Source of the DNA: Myxococcales bacterium
GTDB lineage: Bacteria; Myxococcota_A; Polyangia; Nannocystales; Nannocystaceae
Direction of reading: 5' to 3'
Length of the DNA: 64,000 nt
Assembly: GCA_014240065.1 (NCBI GenBank)
Contig: JAAZXR010000012.1
Location: forward strand, 1 to 64,000
The notes below the pieces were generated by a model. It saw only the letters and a program-made list of their open reading frames with translations, was not told the origin of the DNA and ran no database searches. Below, piece after piece: positions 8,636-17,839 of the stretch; the stretch's first letter is position 1, and each line of letters begins with the position of its first letter. The translations under genes and the position numbers were made by a program.

Positions 8636-9436
8636 ATGGAATTCGAGGATCTCAACTACGAACAACGTGGGCAACTCGTGACCATCTCCTTGGCGCGACC
8701 AGACGCTCGAAACGCCTACAGCGAGGGGATGGTGCGCTCCTTGGTGGAGGCGCTCGCGCGCGCGCAGGCCGACGACGACGCGCGCTGCGTCGTGCTGACG
8801 GGGGAAGGATCTGCGTTCTCTGCAGGGGGGGATCTCAAGCTCATGCGAGATCACGCGGGGATGTTCGCGGGGCAGCCAGACGAGCTTCGGCGGCGATATA
8901 TGGACGGGATCCAGCGGATTCCCGCCGCAATTCAGCGGTTCGAAAAGCCCCTGATCGCGGCGGTCAACGGCCCCGCGATCGGAGCGGGCCTCGATCTCGC
9001 GTGCATGTGTGACCTGAGGATCGCGAGCGAGGAGGCCAAGTTTGGCTCGACCTTCGTCAAAGTGGGGTTGGTGCCCGGTGACGGCGGGGCGTACTTCCTC
9101 ACGCGCGCCGTCGGATACGCGCGGGCGCTCGACTTGATGCTCACGGGCAGGGTCATCGACGCCCCAGAGGCGCTGCAGATCGGTCTCGTTCAGCGCCTCG
9201 CGCCGGCCGAGGCGCTCATGACGCAGGCCCTCGCGCTCGCAGAGTCGATCGCAGCCAACGCGCCGGTCGCCGTGCGCTTGACCAAGCGCGCCGCGGTTCG
9301 GGGCTACGACGCAGACGCTCAGGTGAGTCTAGAGCTGGCCGCGACCTACCAGGGCGTCGCCCAAAACACCGCCGATCACGACGAGGCGGTCCTCGCCATG
9401 TTGGAGCGCCGAACGCCGAAGTTTCACGGCAAGTAG
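8636..9436 (+). CDS. Enoyl-CoA hydratase/isomerase (crotonase) family protein
   Basis: A 266-residue crotonase with the oxyanion-hole segment Ser-Ala-Gly-Gly-Asp and the second one in Gly-Pro-Ala-Ile-Gly-Ala-Gly. In hydratases one catalytic Glu sits just before the Gly-x-x-Pro-Gly segment; here that position is hydrophobic (Thr-Phe-Val-Lys-Val-Gly). The second catalytic Glu site reads Asp-Leu-Met-Leu-Thr-Gly. A normal hydratase mechanism is therefore doubtful, and an isomerase or other crotonase reaction is possible. ATG 8636 has a GGAG only 3 nt upstream; an in-frame GTG at 8627 is the alternative. It converges with the SDR gene. Confidence 0.8.
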   Translation: MEFEDLNYEQRGQLVTISLARPDARNAYSEGMVRSLVEALARAQADDDARCVVLTGEGSAFSAGGDLKLMRDHAGMFAGQPDELRRRYMDGIQRIPAAIQRFEKPLIAAVNGPAIGAGLDLACMCDLRIASEEAKFGSTFVKVGLVPGDGGAYFLTRAVGYARALDLMLTGRVIDAPEALQIGLVQRLAPAEALMTQALALAESIAANAPVAVRLTKRAAVRGYDADAQVSLELAATYQGVAQNTADHDEAVLAMLERRTPKFHGK

Positions 9437-9469
9437 CGCGGGCCGGTGTGACTCACCGACGGACCGCGC
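9436..9469. terminator. Nested hairpin between convergent genes
   Basis: GCGCGG (9436-9441) pairs with CCGCGC (9464-9469), enclosing CGGTG (9444-9448) and CACCG (9454-9458). It lies between the crotonase and SDR stop codons. No T-run follows on either strand. Confidence 0.4.
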
Positions 9470-10196
9470 GCTCGTACGCGGCGTCAGGGAGGCGCGCGAG
9501 GGTCCGCATCAAGCGCGCCATGGGGAACGGAAATTCTGCCACGCGCGCCTTCCGGTGGATCGCGGAGACGATCTTTTGAGCGGCTTGATCCGGCGACAGC
9601 AAAAACGGCATCCGCTTCATACCCGCCACCAACTCTGTGTCAACGAACCCGGGTCGAATGTCCGTGACCGCGACGCCGGTGGTCTGCAGATCGAGCCGGA
9701 GCCCCTCCATAAACGCGCTGAAAAAAGCCTTGCTCGCGCTGTATGCCGCCATCTTGGGGGTCGCTCGATACCGGGCCAGGCTGCTGATACCGACGAGGTG
9801 CCCACGCTTTCTCGCGACCATGCGTGGCAAGAGCGCCAGCATCGTCGCGGCGGCTCCCTTCACGTTCACGTCGAGGATCGGGGCGATGTCTTCGTAGGTC
9901 AGCTTGCCGCTCCAGCGTCCCACGGTGACCCCGGCGTTCGCGATGACGGTGTCGAACCCTCCGAGCTCGTCATCGGCCTCTCGCATGCGGTCGGTGAGGG
10001 CCTCGGGCTCCGTGACATCCACCGTGCACACCGAGGCGGCTCCGCCGGCGCTTAAGATCTCGTCTCTCACCTGCGTGAGCGCCTCGGTGTTCCTCGCCGC
10101 GAGGCACAGGTGGTGCCCCTCGCTCGCGAGGGTGAGGGCGACCGCCCTGCCGATGCCTTGGGATGCACCCGTGATGAAAATCTTCGACGCCGCCAT
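9453..10196 (-). CDS. Short-chain dehydrogenase/reductase (classical SDR)
   Basis: The 247-residue protein has the Rossmann Gly-Ala-Ser-Gln-Gly-Ile-Gly nucleotide motif at the N-terminus, Asn-Ala-Gly-Val in the middle and the active-site set Ser-Ser-Leu ... Tyr-Ser-Ala-Ser-Lys. Arg residues after strand 2 (Ala-Ala-Arg-Asn) favour NADP(H). A hydrophobic/basic C-terminal segment resembles membrane-associated SDRs of lipid metabolism. ATG 10196 is placed directly before the Rossmann strand; a GTG at 10217 would add seven residues. Substrate unknown. Confidence 0.85.
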   Translation of the reverse strand: MAASKIFITGASQGIGRAVALTLASEGHHLCLAARNTEALTQVRDEILSAGGAASVCTVDVTEPEALTDRMREADDELGGFDTVIANAGVTVGRWSGKLTYEDIAPILDVNVKGAAATMLALLPRMVARKRGHLVGISSLARYRATPKMAAYSASKAFFSAFMEGLRLDLQTTGVAVTDIRPGFVDTELVAGMKRMPFLLSPDQAAQKIVSAIHRKARVAEFPFPMARLMRTLARLPDAAYERAVRR

Positions 10197-10273
10197 GATG
10201 AGGGCAGTGTGCCCCACACGCGTCCGCGCGTCACCTCAAGGGGAGGTTCGAGCACGTGGAGGCGCCCCGCGAG

Positions 10274-12118
10274 CTACTCCTCGGGACGGACGTAGACCTC
10301 GATCTCGTCATCGTTCACGGCGTCCGCGTTGATTCGGAGACGAAACACCGCGCCGACGGCGTCCTCGACGTACACCACCTGCAGCCCCTCGACGAGGGGG
10401 AGCTTTTCGTGGGTGGTGTCCTCGACGCCGGCGATGTTGATCATGGACACCTTGGAGTCGGGGGACAGTGACGGCTCCGCGAAAAATCCGGGCGTCGTGT
10501 GGGAGTACGACACCTCCGGCGGGAGGTCGTCGGACGTCACGAAGAACAGGTACGGGGCGCCGTCACTCGCGCGGCGGAAGTACAAGTCGACGAGGCCGTT
10601 GTTCTTGGTGTAGTCGCCGAGGAGATAGTCCGCCAGCGCGCTGCTTTGGGACTGAAGGTAGGGGCGCACGGCGTCCTCGATCTCCGGGCCCGTGATGCCC
10701 ACGGGCATGTCTTGGAGGGTGAAGGCGACGTTGGCCGCGCCCTCAGGAAACGTCACCTCGGGCGGGGTGTGGAGCGCCACCTGGGCCACCTCCATGATGC
10801 TCTCCCAGAGGTACTGCGAGGGGGGCGGGTTGCCGAGGTTGAGGAGGGTGAAGTACTCGACCCAACCCGGCGGGTCGCCGTTTTGACCGATCCGCACCTC
10901 CGCGGCTCCAAGCAGGTACGACGCGAAGTGCACGCGGTCGTCGTAGAGCGTGCGGGCGGCGTCTGCGACCACATATTCCATGGTCCATGGTGGTTTGGCC
11001 CACACGGAGTCGGAGGTGACTGGGGACTCGGGGAGGTTGTCTTGACACGGCGGATGTTCGACGCAGGTGTTCACGAACCCGGTCCATTCTTCGACGGCGA
11101 ACCGAAGGTCGACCGCGAGGTCCTCGATGATGCCTGTCATGGAGAATTTCTCCGGATCTTCAAAGTCGAATTCGAGCGGATCCGAGAAGTTCGGGCCCGT
11201 CGTGTCCACCACGACGTTGACGTAGTCTTTTCCGCTATCGAGATCGATCCCGTCGGCGATCCGCATGTTGGATGTGGCCACGGCGGTCATCTGGAAGTCG
11301 GGCCCTAGGGCCTGGCCCGACATGGGGAAGCTTGGGTCGAGGATGCCCGGGTGGCCGCCGCTCGGTCCAAACCTCGCGGTCATGGAGGCGAGATCGGTGA
11401 GCGCGTCTTCGAGGGTGAAGCGGATCTTGGTTTGGCCCTCGAACGAGGGATGCGAGGCGAGCACGTTCAGCTGGATCGCCGCGACCACTGCGCTCGTGGA
11501 GATAAACTCGGTGGTGCGGGAGATCCCGAGCCCGTCCGCGAGAATCTGTCCAAAGCCACCCCCGAGGCCCAGGAGGTCCGCGAGCTCTTGCACCCCCTCA
11601 AGCGAGGTGCCCTGGACCTTCGCGTTGGCGGGCGTCATGGTCAAGATACGGACGAGGGAGTACTCCGCGCTCGTCTCCCACGTGCCGTCGGTGCCGACGA
11701 AGCTCTGGCCGAGCGTCGTGAGGCCGCAGTTGTGATTTGGGTTGGACTGGTCGAGCTGCCAGTCGGTCCCGCAGGAGTTTTTGATCTCGGTCAACGTGTT
11801 GTTGAGGAGGGTCGTTGAATCCAGCTCGAGCAGGAGGATCTCGCTGGCGGCGCTCCCGAACAACTCCGTGACCTCGTCGCGATCCATGGAGAGTTCAAGA
11901 TCGGGGGGTGGGACCTCGTTGAGGCGAAGCTCGAACCATGTCTCGTCGTCGTTGGGCTCGATGTCCCCGTCCCCGTCCCCGCCCGTGTCTTCGCCAACGT
12001 CTCCGCCGCTAGAGCCCGTCGCGCCCTCACCGGAGGGCTGTTGCGGCTCCTCCGTCGCGTCGCCGCAGGCGCAGAGGGCCGCGAGGGCGAGGGTCCAAGA
12101 CAGCGAGCGCACCAGCAC
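10274..12118 (-). CDS. Large secreted lipoprotein of unknown function, third gene of an RND operon
   Basis: From GTG 12118 the product is 614 residues with a signal peptide and a Cys at Leu-Cys-Ala-Cys-Gly, then a Gly/Ser/Glu/Asp-rich linker of about 35 residues ending in an Asp-Gly-Asp-Gly-Asp run, the linker style of myxobacterial surface lipoproteins. The remainder is a mixed alpha/beta body with no family I recognise. Starting at 12118 or 12112 rather than at an upstream codon avoids overlap with the RND gene, which stops at 12129. A GATACT box lies 7 nt upstream of the GTG. Position after adaptor and permease suggests an accessory or substrate-related role, but this is inference. Confidence 0.7.
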   Translation of the reverse strand: MLVRSLSWTLALAALCACGDATEEPQQPSGEGATGSSGGDVGEDTGGDGDGDIEPNDDETWFELRLNEVPPPDLELSMDRDEVTELFGSAASEILLLELDSTTLLNNTLTEIKNSCGTDWQLDQSNPNHNCGLTTLGQSFVGTDGTWETSAEYSLVRILTMTPANAKVQGTSLEGVQELADLLGLGGGFGQILADGLGISRTTEFISTSAVVAAIQLNVLASHPSFEGQTKIRFTLEDALTDLASMTARFGPSGGHPGILDPSFPMSGQALGPDFQMTAVATSNMRIADGIDLDSGKDYVNVVVDTTGPNFSDPLEFDFEDPEKFSMTGIIEDLAVDLRFAVEEWTGFVNTCVEHPPCQDNLPESPVTSDSVWAKPPWTMEYVVADAARTLYDDRVHFASYLLGAAEVRIGQNGDPPGWVEYFTLLNLGNPPPSQYLWESIMEVAQVALHTPPEVTFPEGAANVAFTLQDMPVGITGPEIEDAVRPYLQSQSSALADYLLGDYTKNNGLVDLYFRRASDGAPYLFFVTSDDLPPEVSYSHTTPGFFAEPSLSPDSKVSMINIAGVEDTTHEKLPLVEGLQVVYVEDAVGAVFRLRINADAVNDDEIEVYVRPEE

Positions 12119-12128
12119 CCGACGAGTA

Positions 12129-15100
12129 TCACTGATGATCGGCGTCGACGCCAGCGGGCGGCGCGTCCGCGTCGGCGTGGTGGGGCGCGGCAGGCTCCTC
12201 GGCGTTCCCAGGCTCACCCCACGCGGCCTGCAGCGTCCCAGGGAAGAGCCGATAGACGGCGGGGAGGACGAGCAAGGTGAGGAGCGTCGACGTCAAGAGC
12301 CCGCCGATCACGGAGACGGCGAGGGGTTGTCGAAGCGCGGCGCCGTCTCCGAGCCCGAGCGCCATCGGCGTCAGCCCGAGCACGGTCGTGACGGTCGTCA
12401 TGAGGATCGGTCGCACGCGCGTGGACGCGCCGTCGAGGATCGCTGCGGAGAGCTCCATCCCTTGGCCGCGCCGCAGATTGATCGCCGAGACCAGCACGAT
12501 CGCGTTATTCACGACGATTCCACCGAGGATGATGACGCCGATGCCGACCATGGCGGAGATCGTGAGCCCCGTGAGGGCCACCGCGAGCACGACGCCGACC
12601 ACCGCGAGCGGGACCGTGCACATGATGAGCAGCGGGTGGTGGAGGCTCTCGAAGGTGCTGGCCATGACCACATAGACCAAGAAGATCGCGAGGAGCGCCG
12701 CGAACATCATGCTCTGCAGAGAGTCATCAAGACTCTTCGCTTGTCCGGAGATCTCAAAGGTGACGCCGTCATCTTCCATGGCCTCCCGCAGCACCCTCGC
12801 GACCTCGTTGCGCGCCCCGGCGAGGTCAACCGAGGTGAGGCGCGCGTGGATTCGAATGCCGCGCTGGCCCTCGATGCGGCGGATCTCTGCGGGCCCTGTG
12901 CGAGCCTCGACCTTCGCGACCGAGGACAGGCGCACCGGGATCCCATCGATAGCGCCGATCTGGATCGCGCGGACGTCTTCTTCGTCCGTGCGATTGACCT
13001 GCGGGAGCTGGACCCGGATGTCGAGCTGCTCTTCGTCGGTGTGTAGTTTCGTCGACGCGACCTGACCTTGGACGAACGCTTGGGTGACAGAGGCGGCGTC
13101 GTCGATGCTCAGCGCGAGCAGCCCGAGCTTCACCCGATCAAAATCTACCGCCACCTCGGGTCGCCCGGACAGATCGTCAGGGGTCACATCTCGCAGCTGG
13201 GTGATGTCGCGAAGCTCGGGCAAGACGCGCTTCGCCGCCTCGGTGGCGCGCGCCAGGTCATCCGAGAAAGCCCGAATCTCCAGGGGCGCTGCGAAGTTGA
13301 TGAGGCTGGGGTGGTCGAGGCGAAGCTGTCCACGGTCGCTGAGCTTCGCGCTCAACTTTGTGAACACCTGATCTTCAACCACCTCCATGGGCGGCGCGTC
13401 CTCCGAGATGTCCACGGCCACGTCAATTTGAGCGAGGTGGGTGCCTCGCTGGGATCCCGCGGCGGCTCCCGATTGGGTGAGGCTGCCCACCCGCCCGAAC
13501 ACGGAGGTGGTCTGGGGGTGGTCGGTCACGACGGCCATCAGGGCTCGGGTGATCTCGGTGGTGCGCTCCAAGGAGGTCCCCTGGGGCATCGAGAGCTGGA
13601 CAAAAAACTGCCGCTGCTCGATGGAGGGGATCAAGGTCCGGCCGAGCCCCATGGCGCCGGTGAACGACAGCGCGGTCAACCCCGCCGCGAGGAAGACCGT
13701 GAGGGCGGGGCGCTGAACCACACCCCCGAGGATGCGGCGATAGGCGCCCAGGGATGCGGACTCGTCCTGCGGGGTTGAGGTGGCGCGCGCGCGCGAGAGG
13801 AGCCGTCGCGCGAGGGAGAACAACCATGAGAGCGCCATGCCCAAGGCAGGGATCGCCAACACCAACAACGTGATGATGGTCGCGAGGCGGGGCGTGCCTT
13901 CCAGGGACAAGTAGGCCACGGGAACCGCGACGCAAGCCAGGAGCGGGACGATCAGTCGACGACGTGAGATGGTGGACTCGGCGGCGCCGCTGCGGTCTCC
14001 GAAGGACAGCAGCACGGGGACGAGGGAGAGGCTCACGACCATGGAGGAGAGAATCGAGAAGCTGACGGCGAGCGCCAGGTCGCGGACGAGCTGCCCGGCC
14101 ACGCCGACGACGAACACCAGAGGGATGAACACGGCGACCGTGGTGAGGGTTGACGCCACCACGGCTGTGCCCACCTCGATGGTGCCTCGCGCCGCCGCGT
14201 CGCGCCGACTCAGGCTCGGGTGGGAGGATCGCATGCGAGAGATGGCCTCCAGCGTCACGATGCTGTTGTCGACCAGCATGCCTACGCCGAGGGCCAGGCC
14301 GCCGAGGCTCATGAGGTTGAGCGAGACGCCGGCGATTTGCAGTGGCACGAACGAGACCAGGACGCTGACAGGAATCGCGATGGCGATCACCAGCGTGCTC
14401 CAGAGGTCACGGAGGAACAGCAACAGGACGAAGACGGCCAACAGTCCGCCCATGAGCACGTTGGAGACCACCTCATTGACCGCAGACTCGATGAAGACCG
14501 CGCGATCTTCCAGGACCTCGATGGTCGAGCCCTGGGACAGGCGACGGGTTGCGAGACGCTCGCGGATGCTGCGGGCGACGCTGACGGTGTTGGCGTCCCC
14601 TTCGCGATAGACGGCCAGTTCGATCACTTCTTGGCCAGCCACGAGAGATAGTTCTTCGCGTTCGATAGGTCGACGCGAGACCGTCCCAAGATCGCGGACG
14701 CGGAGCACACGACCTCCTTCATTGCGGACCACGACCCGGCCGAGGTCCTCCGGGGTCCGCGCCTCATGGACCGTCCGGATGAGGTGTCGGCGGTCTCTAA
14801 AATCGATGGCGCCACCGGGGCGGTTGACGTTGTCACCGTCGATGGCGGTCACGACGTCTTGGGGGCGCAGGCCGAAGGCGGAGAGGCGTTGAGGATCCAA
14901 TTCCACCCGGACCTCGTCGCGTTCTCCACCGTAGATGACGGCGGCGGCGACGCCGGGGAGCTTCTCGAGATCAAGCTTCACCGCCCGCTCCACTTCGAGT
15001 CTTAAGGTCGAGAGCGGCACTGTGCTGTCGACCGTCGGCCGGACGGCGATTCGCATGATCGCCTCTTGGGAGGGATCGTATCGAAGCACGAGGGGGCGCT

Positions 15101-15470
15101 CTGCTTGGGTCGGGAGGTTGACGCGGTCAAGCTTCTCCCGGATGTCACTCATGGCGCGGTCAACCGAGGTGCCCCACGCGAAGTTCAGCACCACCTCGCT
15201 GACGGACTCACGCGAGACAGACTCCACCGCGACGAGCCCCGGCACGGCGCCGACAAGCTCCTCGATCGGCCGGGTGATCAAGGTCTCGATCTCGAGGGGG
15301 GCGGCGTCTTGGTAGGTCGTCTGAACCGTGATGCTCGGGTAGGAGATGTCGGGGAGCAGGTTGACGGGGAGTCGCGTGGCGGCGACGAGCCCGAACACCA
15401 GCAGCGCGATCGTGACCATGGCGGTCGTGACCGGTCGAATGACGATGGTCGAGATGAGACGGTCGAGCAC
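12129..15470 (-). CDS. RND efflux permease with an extra hydrophobic pair in its central loop
   Basis: The 1113-residue product is a full RND permease: TM1, porter domain, Val-Asp-Asn-Ser-Ile-Val in TM4 near residue 395, second porter domain and C-terminal TM bundle. Between TM6 and TM7 (about residues 503-557), where AcrB has only an amphipathic helix, it carries two long hydrophobic stretches separated by a short charged turn. This would give 14 TM segments. It starts 2 nt after the stop of the adaptor gene, so both halves of the pump are co-translated. No TolC homologue is in the window. Substrate unknown. Confidence 0.92.
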   Translation of the reverse strand: MLDRLISTIVIRPVTTAMVTIALLVFGLVAATRLPVNLLPDISYPSITVQTTYQDAAPLEIETLITRPIEELVGAVPGLVAVESVSRESVSEVVLNFAWGTSVDRAMSDIREKLDRVNLPTQAERPLVLRYDPSQEAIMRIAVRPTVDSTVPLSTLRLEVERAVKLDLEKLPGVAAAVIYGGERDEVRVELDPQRLSAFGLRPQDVVTAIDGDNVNRPGGAIDFRDRRHLIRTVHEARTPEDLGRVVVRNEGGRVLRVRDLGTVSRRPIEREELSLVAGQEVIELAVYREGDANTVSVARSIRERLATRRLSQGSTIEVLEDRAVFIESAVNEVVSNVLMGGLLAVFVLLLFLRDLWSTLVIAIAIPVSVLVSFVPLQIAGVSLNLMSLGGLALGVGMLVDNSIVTLEAISRMRSSHPSLSRRDAAARGTIEVGTAVVASTLTTVAVFIPLVFVVGVAGQLVRDLALAVSFSILSSMVVSLSLVPVLLSFGDRSGAAESTISRRRLIVPLLACVAVPVAYLSLEGTPRLATIITLLVLAIPALGMALSWLFSLARRLLSRARATSTPQDESASLGAYRRILGGVVQRPALTVFLAAGLTALSFTGAMGLGRTLIPSIEQRQFFVQLSMPQGTSLERTTEITRALMAVVTDHPQTTSVFGRVGSLTQSGAAAGSQRGTHLAQIDVAVDISEDAPPMEVVEDQVFTKLSAKLSDRGQLRLDHPSLINFAAPLEIRAFSDDLARATEAAKRVLPELRDITQLRDVTPDDLSGRPEVAVDFDRVKLGLLALSIDDAASVTQAFVQGQVASTKLHTDEEQLDIRVQLPQVNRTDEEDVRAIQIGAIDGIPVRLSSVAKVEARTGPAEIRRIEGQRGIRIHARLTSVDLAGARNEVARVLREAMEDDGVTFEISGQAKSLDDSLQSMMFAALLAIFLVYVVMASTFESLHHPLLIMCTVPLAVVGVVLAVALTGLTISAMVGIGVIILGGIVVNNAIVLVSAINLRRGQGMELSAAILDGASTRVRPILMTTVTTVLGLTPMALGLGDGAALRQPLAVSVIGGLLTSTLLTLLVLPAVYRLFPGTLQAAWGEPGNAEEPAAPHHADADAPPAGVDADHQ

Positions 15471-15472
15471 GT

Positions 15473-16660
15473 TCAGCCAGCCTCGCTCGGAGCGGCGGCG
15501 GGCGCCTCATCTGCGGCGGCCTGTTCCACGCCGACCGGTTTCACCGCCATGCCATCCTCGAGGTCGTCGGAGGGGTCCGCCGCGAGGATTTGCGAGTCTG
15601 ACAGACCCTCCAAGATCTCAACGAGGGGCTCTTGAAGGATCCCGAGTTTGACCGGTACTTTCTTCGCGACGCCGCCGTCGATCACGTAGACGTGCGGGAC
15701 TCCGCCGATCTCCACGGTCGACGCCAGCGGGACCGTGAGCGCGCGCGGCTTGGTCTCCCTGGTGACGCTGGCCTTGACGTAGGCGCCCGGCACGGTGCGA
15801 GGCGTGGGCGCGGCGATTCGCGCGGTGAGCTTTACGGTCCCGGTCATGGCGTCCACGACGGGCGCGCGACGCGAGATCGTGGCCTCGGCGACCGAGCCGT
15901 CGACGAGCGAGAGACGGACCGTAGAGCCGATCTCGATGGTGCTCGCGTCCAGCTCTGGCGCGTAGATGTCGAGCTCCAGCGTCGACATGTCCGCGAGCTC
16001 AAACAAGATGGTGGTGCTCGTCGCGAGGTTGCCGACGTCGACGCTGCGCGTGGTGATGGTCCCGGCGAAGGGCGCCTCGATGCGGCCGAGAGAGGCTTGA
16101 TGAATCGAGACCCGCGCGGTCGCTTTGGCCGCGGCGACCTCGTAGCGCGCTTGCTCGATCTCTTGCCGCGCGATGGCGTCCTGGTCCGAGATACCTTCGA
16201 GTCGCTGCAGCTCTTGGGCGGCGTTGTCTGCGGCGAGGCGGTCCCGGGCTGCGGAGAGGCGAAGGTCCCTCGTGTCGAGTCGCGCGAGCGCTTGACCCGC
16301 TTCCACCTGCTGGCCCTCTTCGACCATCAGCTCGAGGACGACGCCGGATTGCTGCGGTCGAATCTGCGCGGTTCGAACGGCGCGCAGCGTCCCAGAGGTC
16401 GAGAAGGTGTTGGAGATCTCGCCCCACTGAGGTCGAATGACGCGCAGGGCGACCGCCTTGGATTTTCCCTCGCCGCCCCAGCCCCCCTTGCCACCCTTGG
16501 AGCCCTTGCCGCGCCTACCGGCCTTCGCGGCCTTGCCGTGAGCAGCTTTCGCCTGGGCGTCAGGCTCACCGCCACACGACACGGTCGCGCCGGTGAGGAG
16601 GAGCGCCGCGGTCATGGCCAGCGTCCGGAAAAAAATCCACTTGGTGAGGTCGCGGTGCAC
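15473..16660 (-). CDS. RND efflux periplasmic adaptor (membrane fusion protein), lipoprotein
   Basis: From GTG 16660 the 395-residue protein has a lipoprotein-type signal (Val-Ser-Cys-Gly-Gly) and an unusual Gly/Lys-rich linker of roughly 30 residues. The HlyD-like body follows: a biotinyl-lipoyl half (Gln-Gln-Ser-Gly-Val-Val), alpha-hairpin, the second half (Ile-Glu-Ala-Pro-Phe-Ala-Gly), a beta-barrel and a membrane-proximal domain with Pro-Gly-Ala-Tyr-Val. The hairpin is short, about 60 residues. It should bridge the downstream permease to an outer-membrane channel. A DUF493 gene diverges 25 bp upstream. Confidence 0.88.
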   Translation of the reverse strand: MHRDLTKWIFFRTLAMTAALLLTGATVSCGGEPDAQAKAAHGKAAKAGRRGKGSKGGKGGWGGEGKSKAVALRVIRPQWGEISNTFSTSGTLRAVRTAQIRPQQSGVVLELMVEEGQQVEAGQALARLDTRDLRLSAARDRLAADNAAQELQRLEGISDQDAIARQEIEQARYEVAAAKATARVSIHQASLGRIEAPFAGTITTRSVDVGNLATSTTILFELADMSTLELDIYAPELDASTIEIGSTVRLSLVDGSVAEATISRRAPVVDAMTGTVKLTARIAAPTPRTVPGAYVKASVTRETKPRALTVPLASTVEIGGVPHVYVIDGGVAKKVPVKLGILQEPLVEILEGLSDSQILAADPSDDLEDGMAVKPVGVEQAAADEAPAAAPSEAG

Positions 16661-16685
16661 GGGACAATGGTGGTAACAAAGGAGC

Positions 16686-16982
16686 GTGTCGCAAGGGAAC
16701 AAATATGCCCCCGCGCTGGAGGTGCTTGAGCGCACGCTATCATTCCCGTGTGCGTACGTAATCAAGGCCTTTGGGCCCTGCAGTCCCGAATTCGAGGCGG
16801 GCGTGCTGGCGCTGGCGAAAGACGCCTTGAGCGCGGAATGCGTACGCCTTCAGGGGATCAAAACCACCCGCAGCGGCGATCGCATGTCGGTATCGGTGGA
16901 GCTCTCCGTGGACAGCGCGGAGCAAATTGTGGCGGCCTACGCGTCCATGTCCGGCTGCCCTGGCCTGATCACGCTGATGTGA
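16686..16982 (+). CDS. DUF493 (YbeD-like) family protein
   Basis: A 98-residue protein with Phe-Pro-Cys-Ala-Tyr-Val-Ile-Lys-Ala-Phe-Gly near the start and Ser-Gly-Asp-Arg-Met-Ser-Val-Ser-Val-Glu-Leu in the second strand, then a helix with Glu-Gln-Ile-Val. This is the pattern of the YbeD/HP0495 ferredoxin-like family, which has an ACT-like fold and a suspected regulatory role. GTG 16686 gives normal family length; another in-frame GTG lies at 16722. It diverges from the efflux adaptor. Confidence 0.72.
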   Translation: MSQGNKYAPALEVLERTLSFPCAYVIKAFGPCSPEFEAGVLALAKDALSAECVRLQGIKTTRSGDRMSVSVELSVDSAEQIVAAYASMSGCPGLITLM

Positions 16983-17076
16983 GGCCGAGATGCGCAAACT
17001 ACGCGCCATGGGATGGCCGGAGGTATGTCTGATGGCGGATCCCATGGTTGCGTCGGCCAACGCGCCAAATGGGCGT

Positions 17077-17093
17077 CGTTCTTTTGAAGAACG
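17077..17093. promoter_or_regulatory. Perfect inverted repeat upstream of the LpoB-like cluster
   Basis: CGTTCTT (17077-17083), spacer TTG, AAGAACG (17087-17093). It lies about 85 bp before the LpoB-like start in an otherwise gene-free 196-bp interval, so it could be an operator or a small hairpin. No regulator is identified. Confidence 0.35.
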
Positions 17094-17178
17094 AGGTGGC
17101 CGCTGGTGCCGCAGCAGCGTTAGTTTATCCAGCGGCGAGTGAATGAGGCTCGTCGGCGCAAGTCCAACCTCGAACGAA

Positions 17179-17817
17179 ATGAAACGTCGCATGTCCATCG
17201 CTCTTTGTCCCAAGTCCATTCGTCCCGCCGCCCTTAGCCTCGCCGCCGTTGTGTGCCTCATGGGATGCGCGCCGAAGGCAGTCCGAGGTGGTGAGGGCAC
17301 GTCCAACCCGAACCTCGACAACGCCGCCATGAGCACAGGGCTCGATCGGGTCGACGTCAAAGATCTGGTCGCGAAGAATCTTGAGGCGATGATGAGCTCG
17401 GGCTGGTGGTCCAAGGATGTTCAGGCCGCCGAGAGCGCGCCGGTGGTCGCCATTTGGCCCATCAAGAATTCCACGTCGGAGCACATCGAAGACCAAATGC
17501 TCATGCTGCTCTCAGAGATGGAGACCACGCTCGTCAATTCGGGCGCGGTCAACGTCGTCAGCCGGGAGCGGCAGGCCCAGATGGCGCAGGAGGTCGGCGT
17601 TCAGAACATGGACGTCTTCGACCCCGCCACCGCAGCCGCGATCGGCAAGCAGGTCGGCGCCAAGTACTATGTGACGGGAAAAATTACCTCCACGGACGAG
17701 CGCATGAAAAAAGAGCGACGGGTGCAATACAGCCTCTTTTTGCAGGTGTTGGAGGTGGAGACGAGCATGATCAAGTTCCAATTCACCTCCGAGCGTACGA
17801 AGGCGCTCGTCCGCTGA
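17179..17817 (+). CDS. LpoB-like (PBP activator family) lipoprotein
   Basis: The 212-residue product starts at ATG 17179 with a basic n-region, hydrophobic core and lipobox Leu-Met-Gly-Cys. The mature part matches the LpoB/CsgG-N-like fold: Pro-Val-Val-Ala-Ile-Trp-Pro-Ile-Lys-Asn, Glu-His-Ile-Glu, a Val-Val-Ser-Arg-Glu-Arg strand end, then Ala-Lys-Tyr-Tyr-Val-Thr-Gly-Lys-Ile. In enterics LpoB sits in the outer membrane and activates PBP1b. Here it is followed 22 bp later by a COG3014-like lipoprotein and a beta-barrel protein, an arrangement pointing to one envelope assembly. The exact partner PBP is unknown. Confidence 0.8.
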   Translation: MKRRMSIALCPKSIRPAALSLAAVVCLMGCAPKAVRGGEGTSNPNLDNAAMSTGLDRVDVKDLVAKNLEAMMSSGWWSKDVQAAESAPVVAIWPIKNSTSEHIEDQMLMLLSEMETTLVNSGAVNVVSRERQAQMAQEVGVQNMDVFDPATAAAIGKQVGAKYYVTGKITSTDERMKKERRVQYSLFLQVLEVETSMIKFQFTSERTKALVR

Positions 17818-17839
17818 TACGATCCCTTCGCGGCACGGC

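Noticed and set aside
10274-12217. Start of the large lipoprotein at 12217
   Set aside because: That would overlap the RND gene by about 90 bp and place about 30 Arg/Pro-rich residues before the signal peptide; GTG 12118 fits better.
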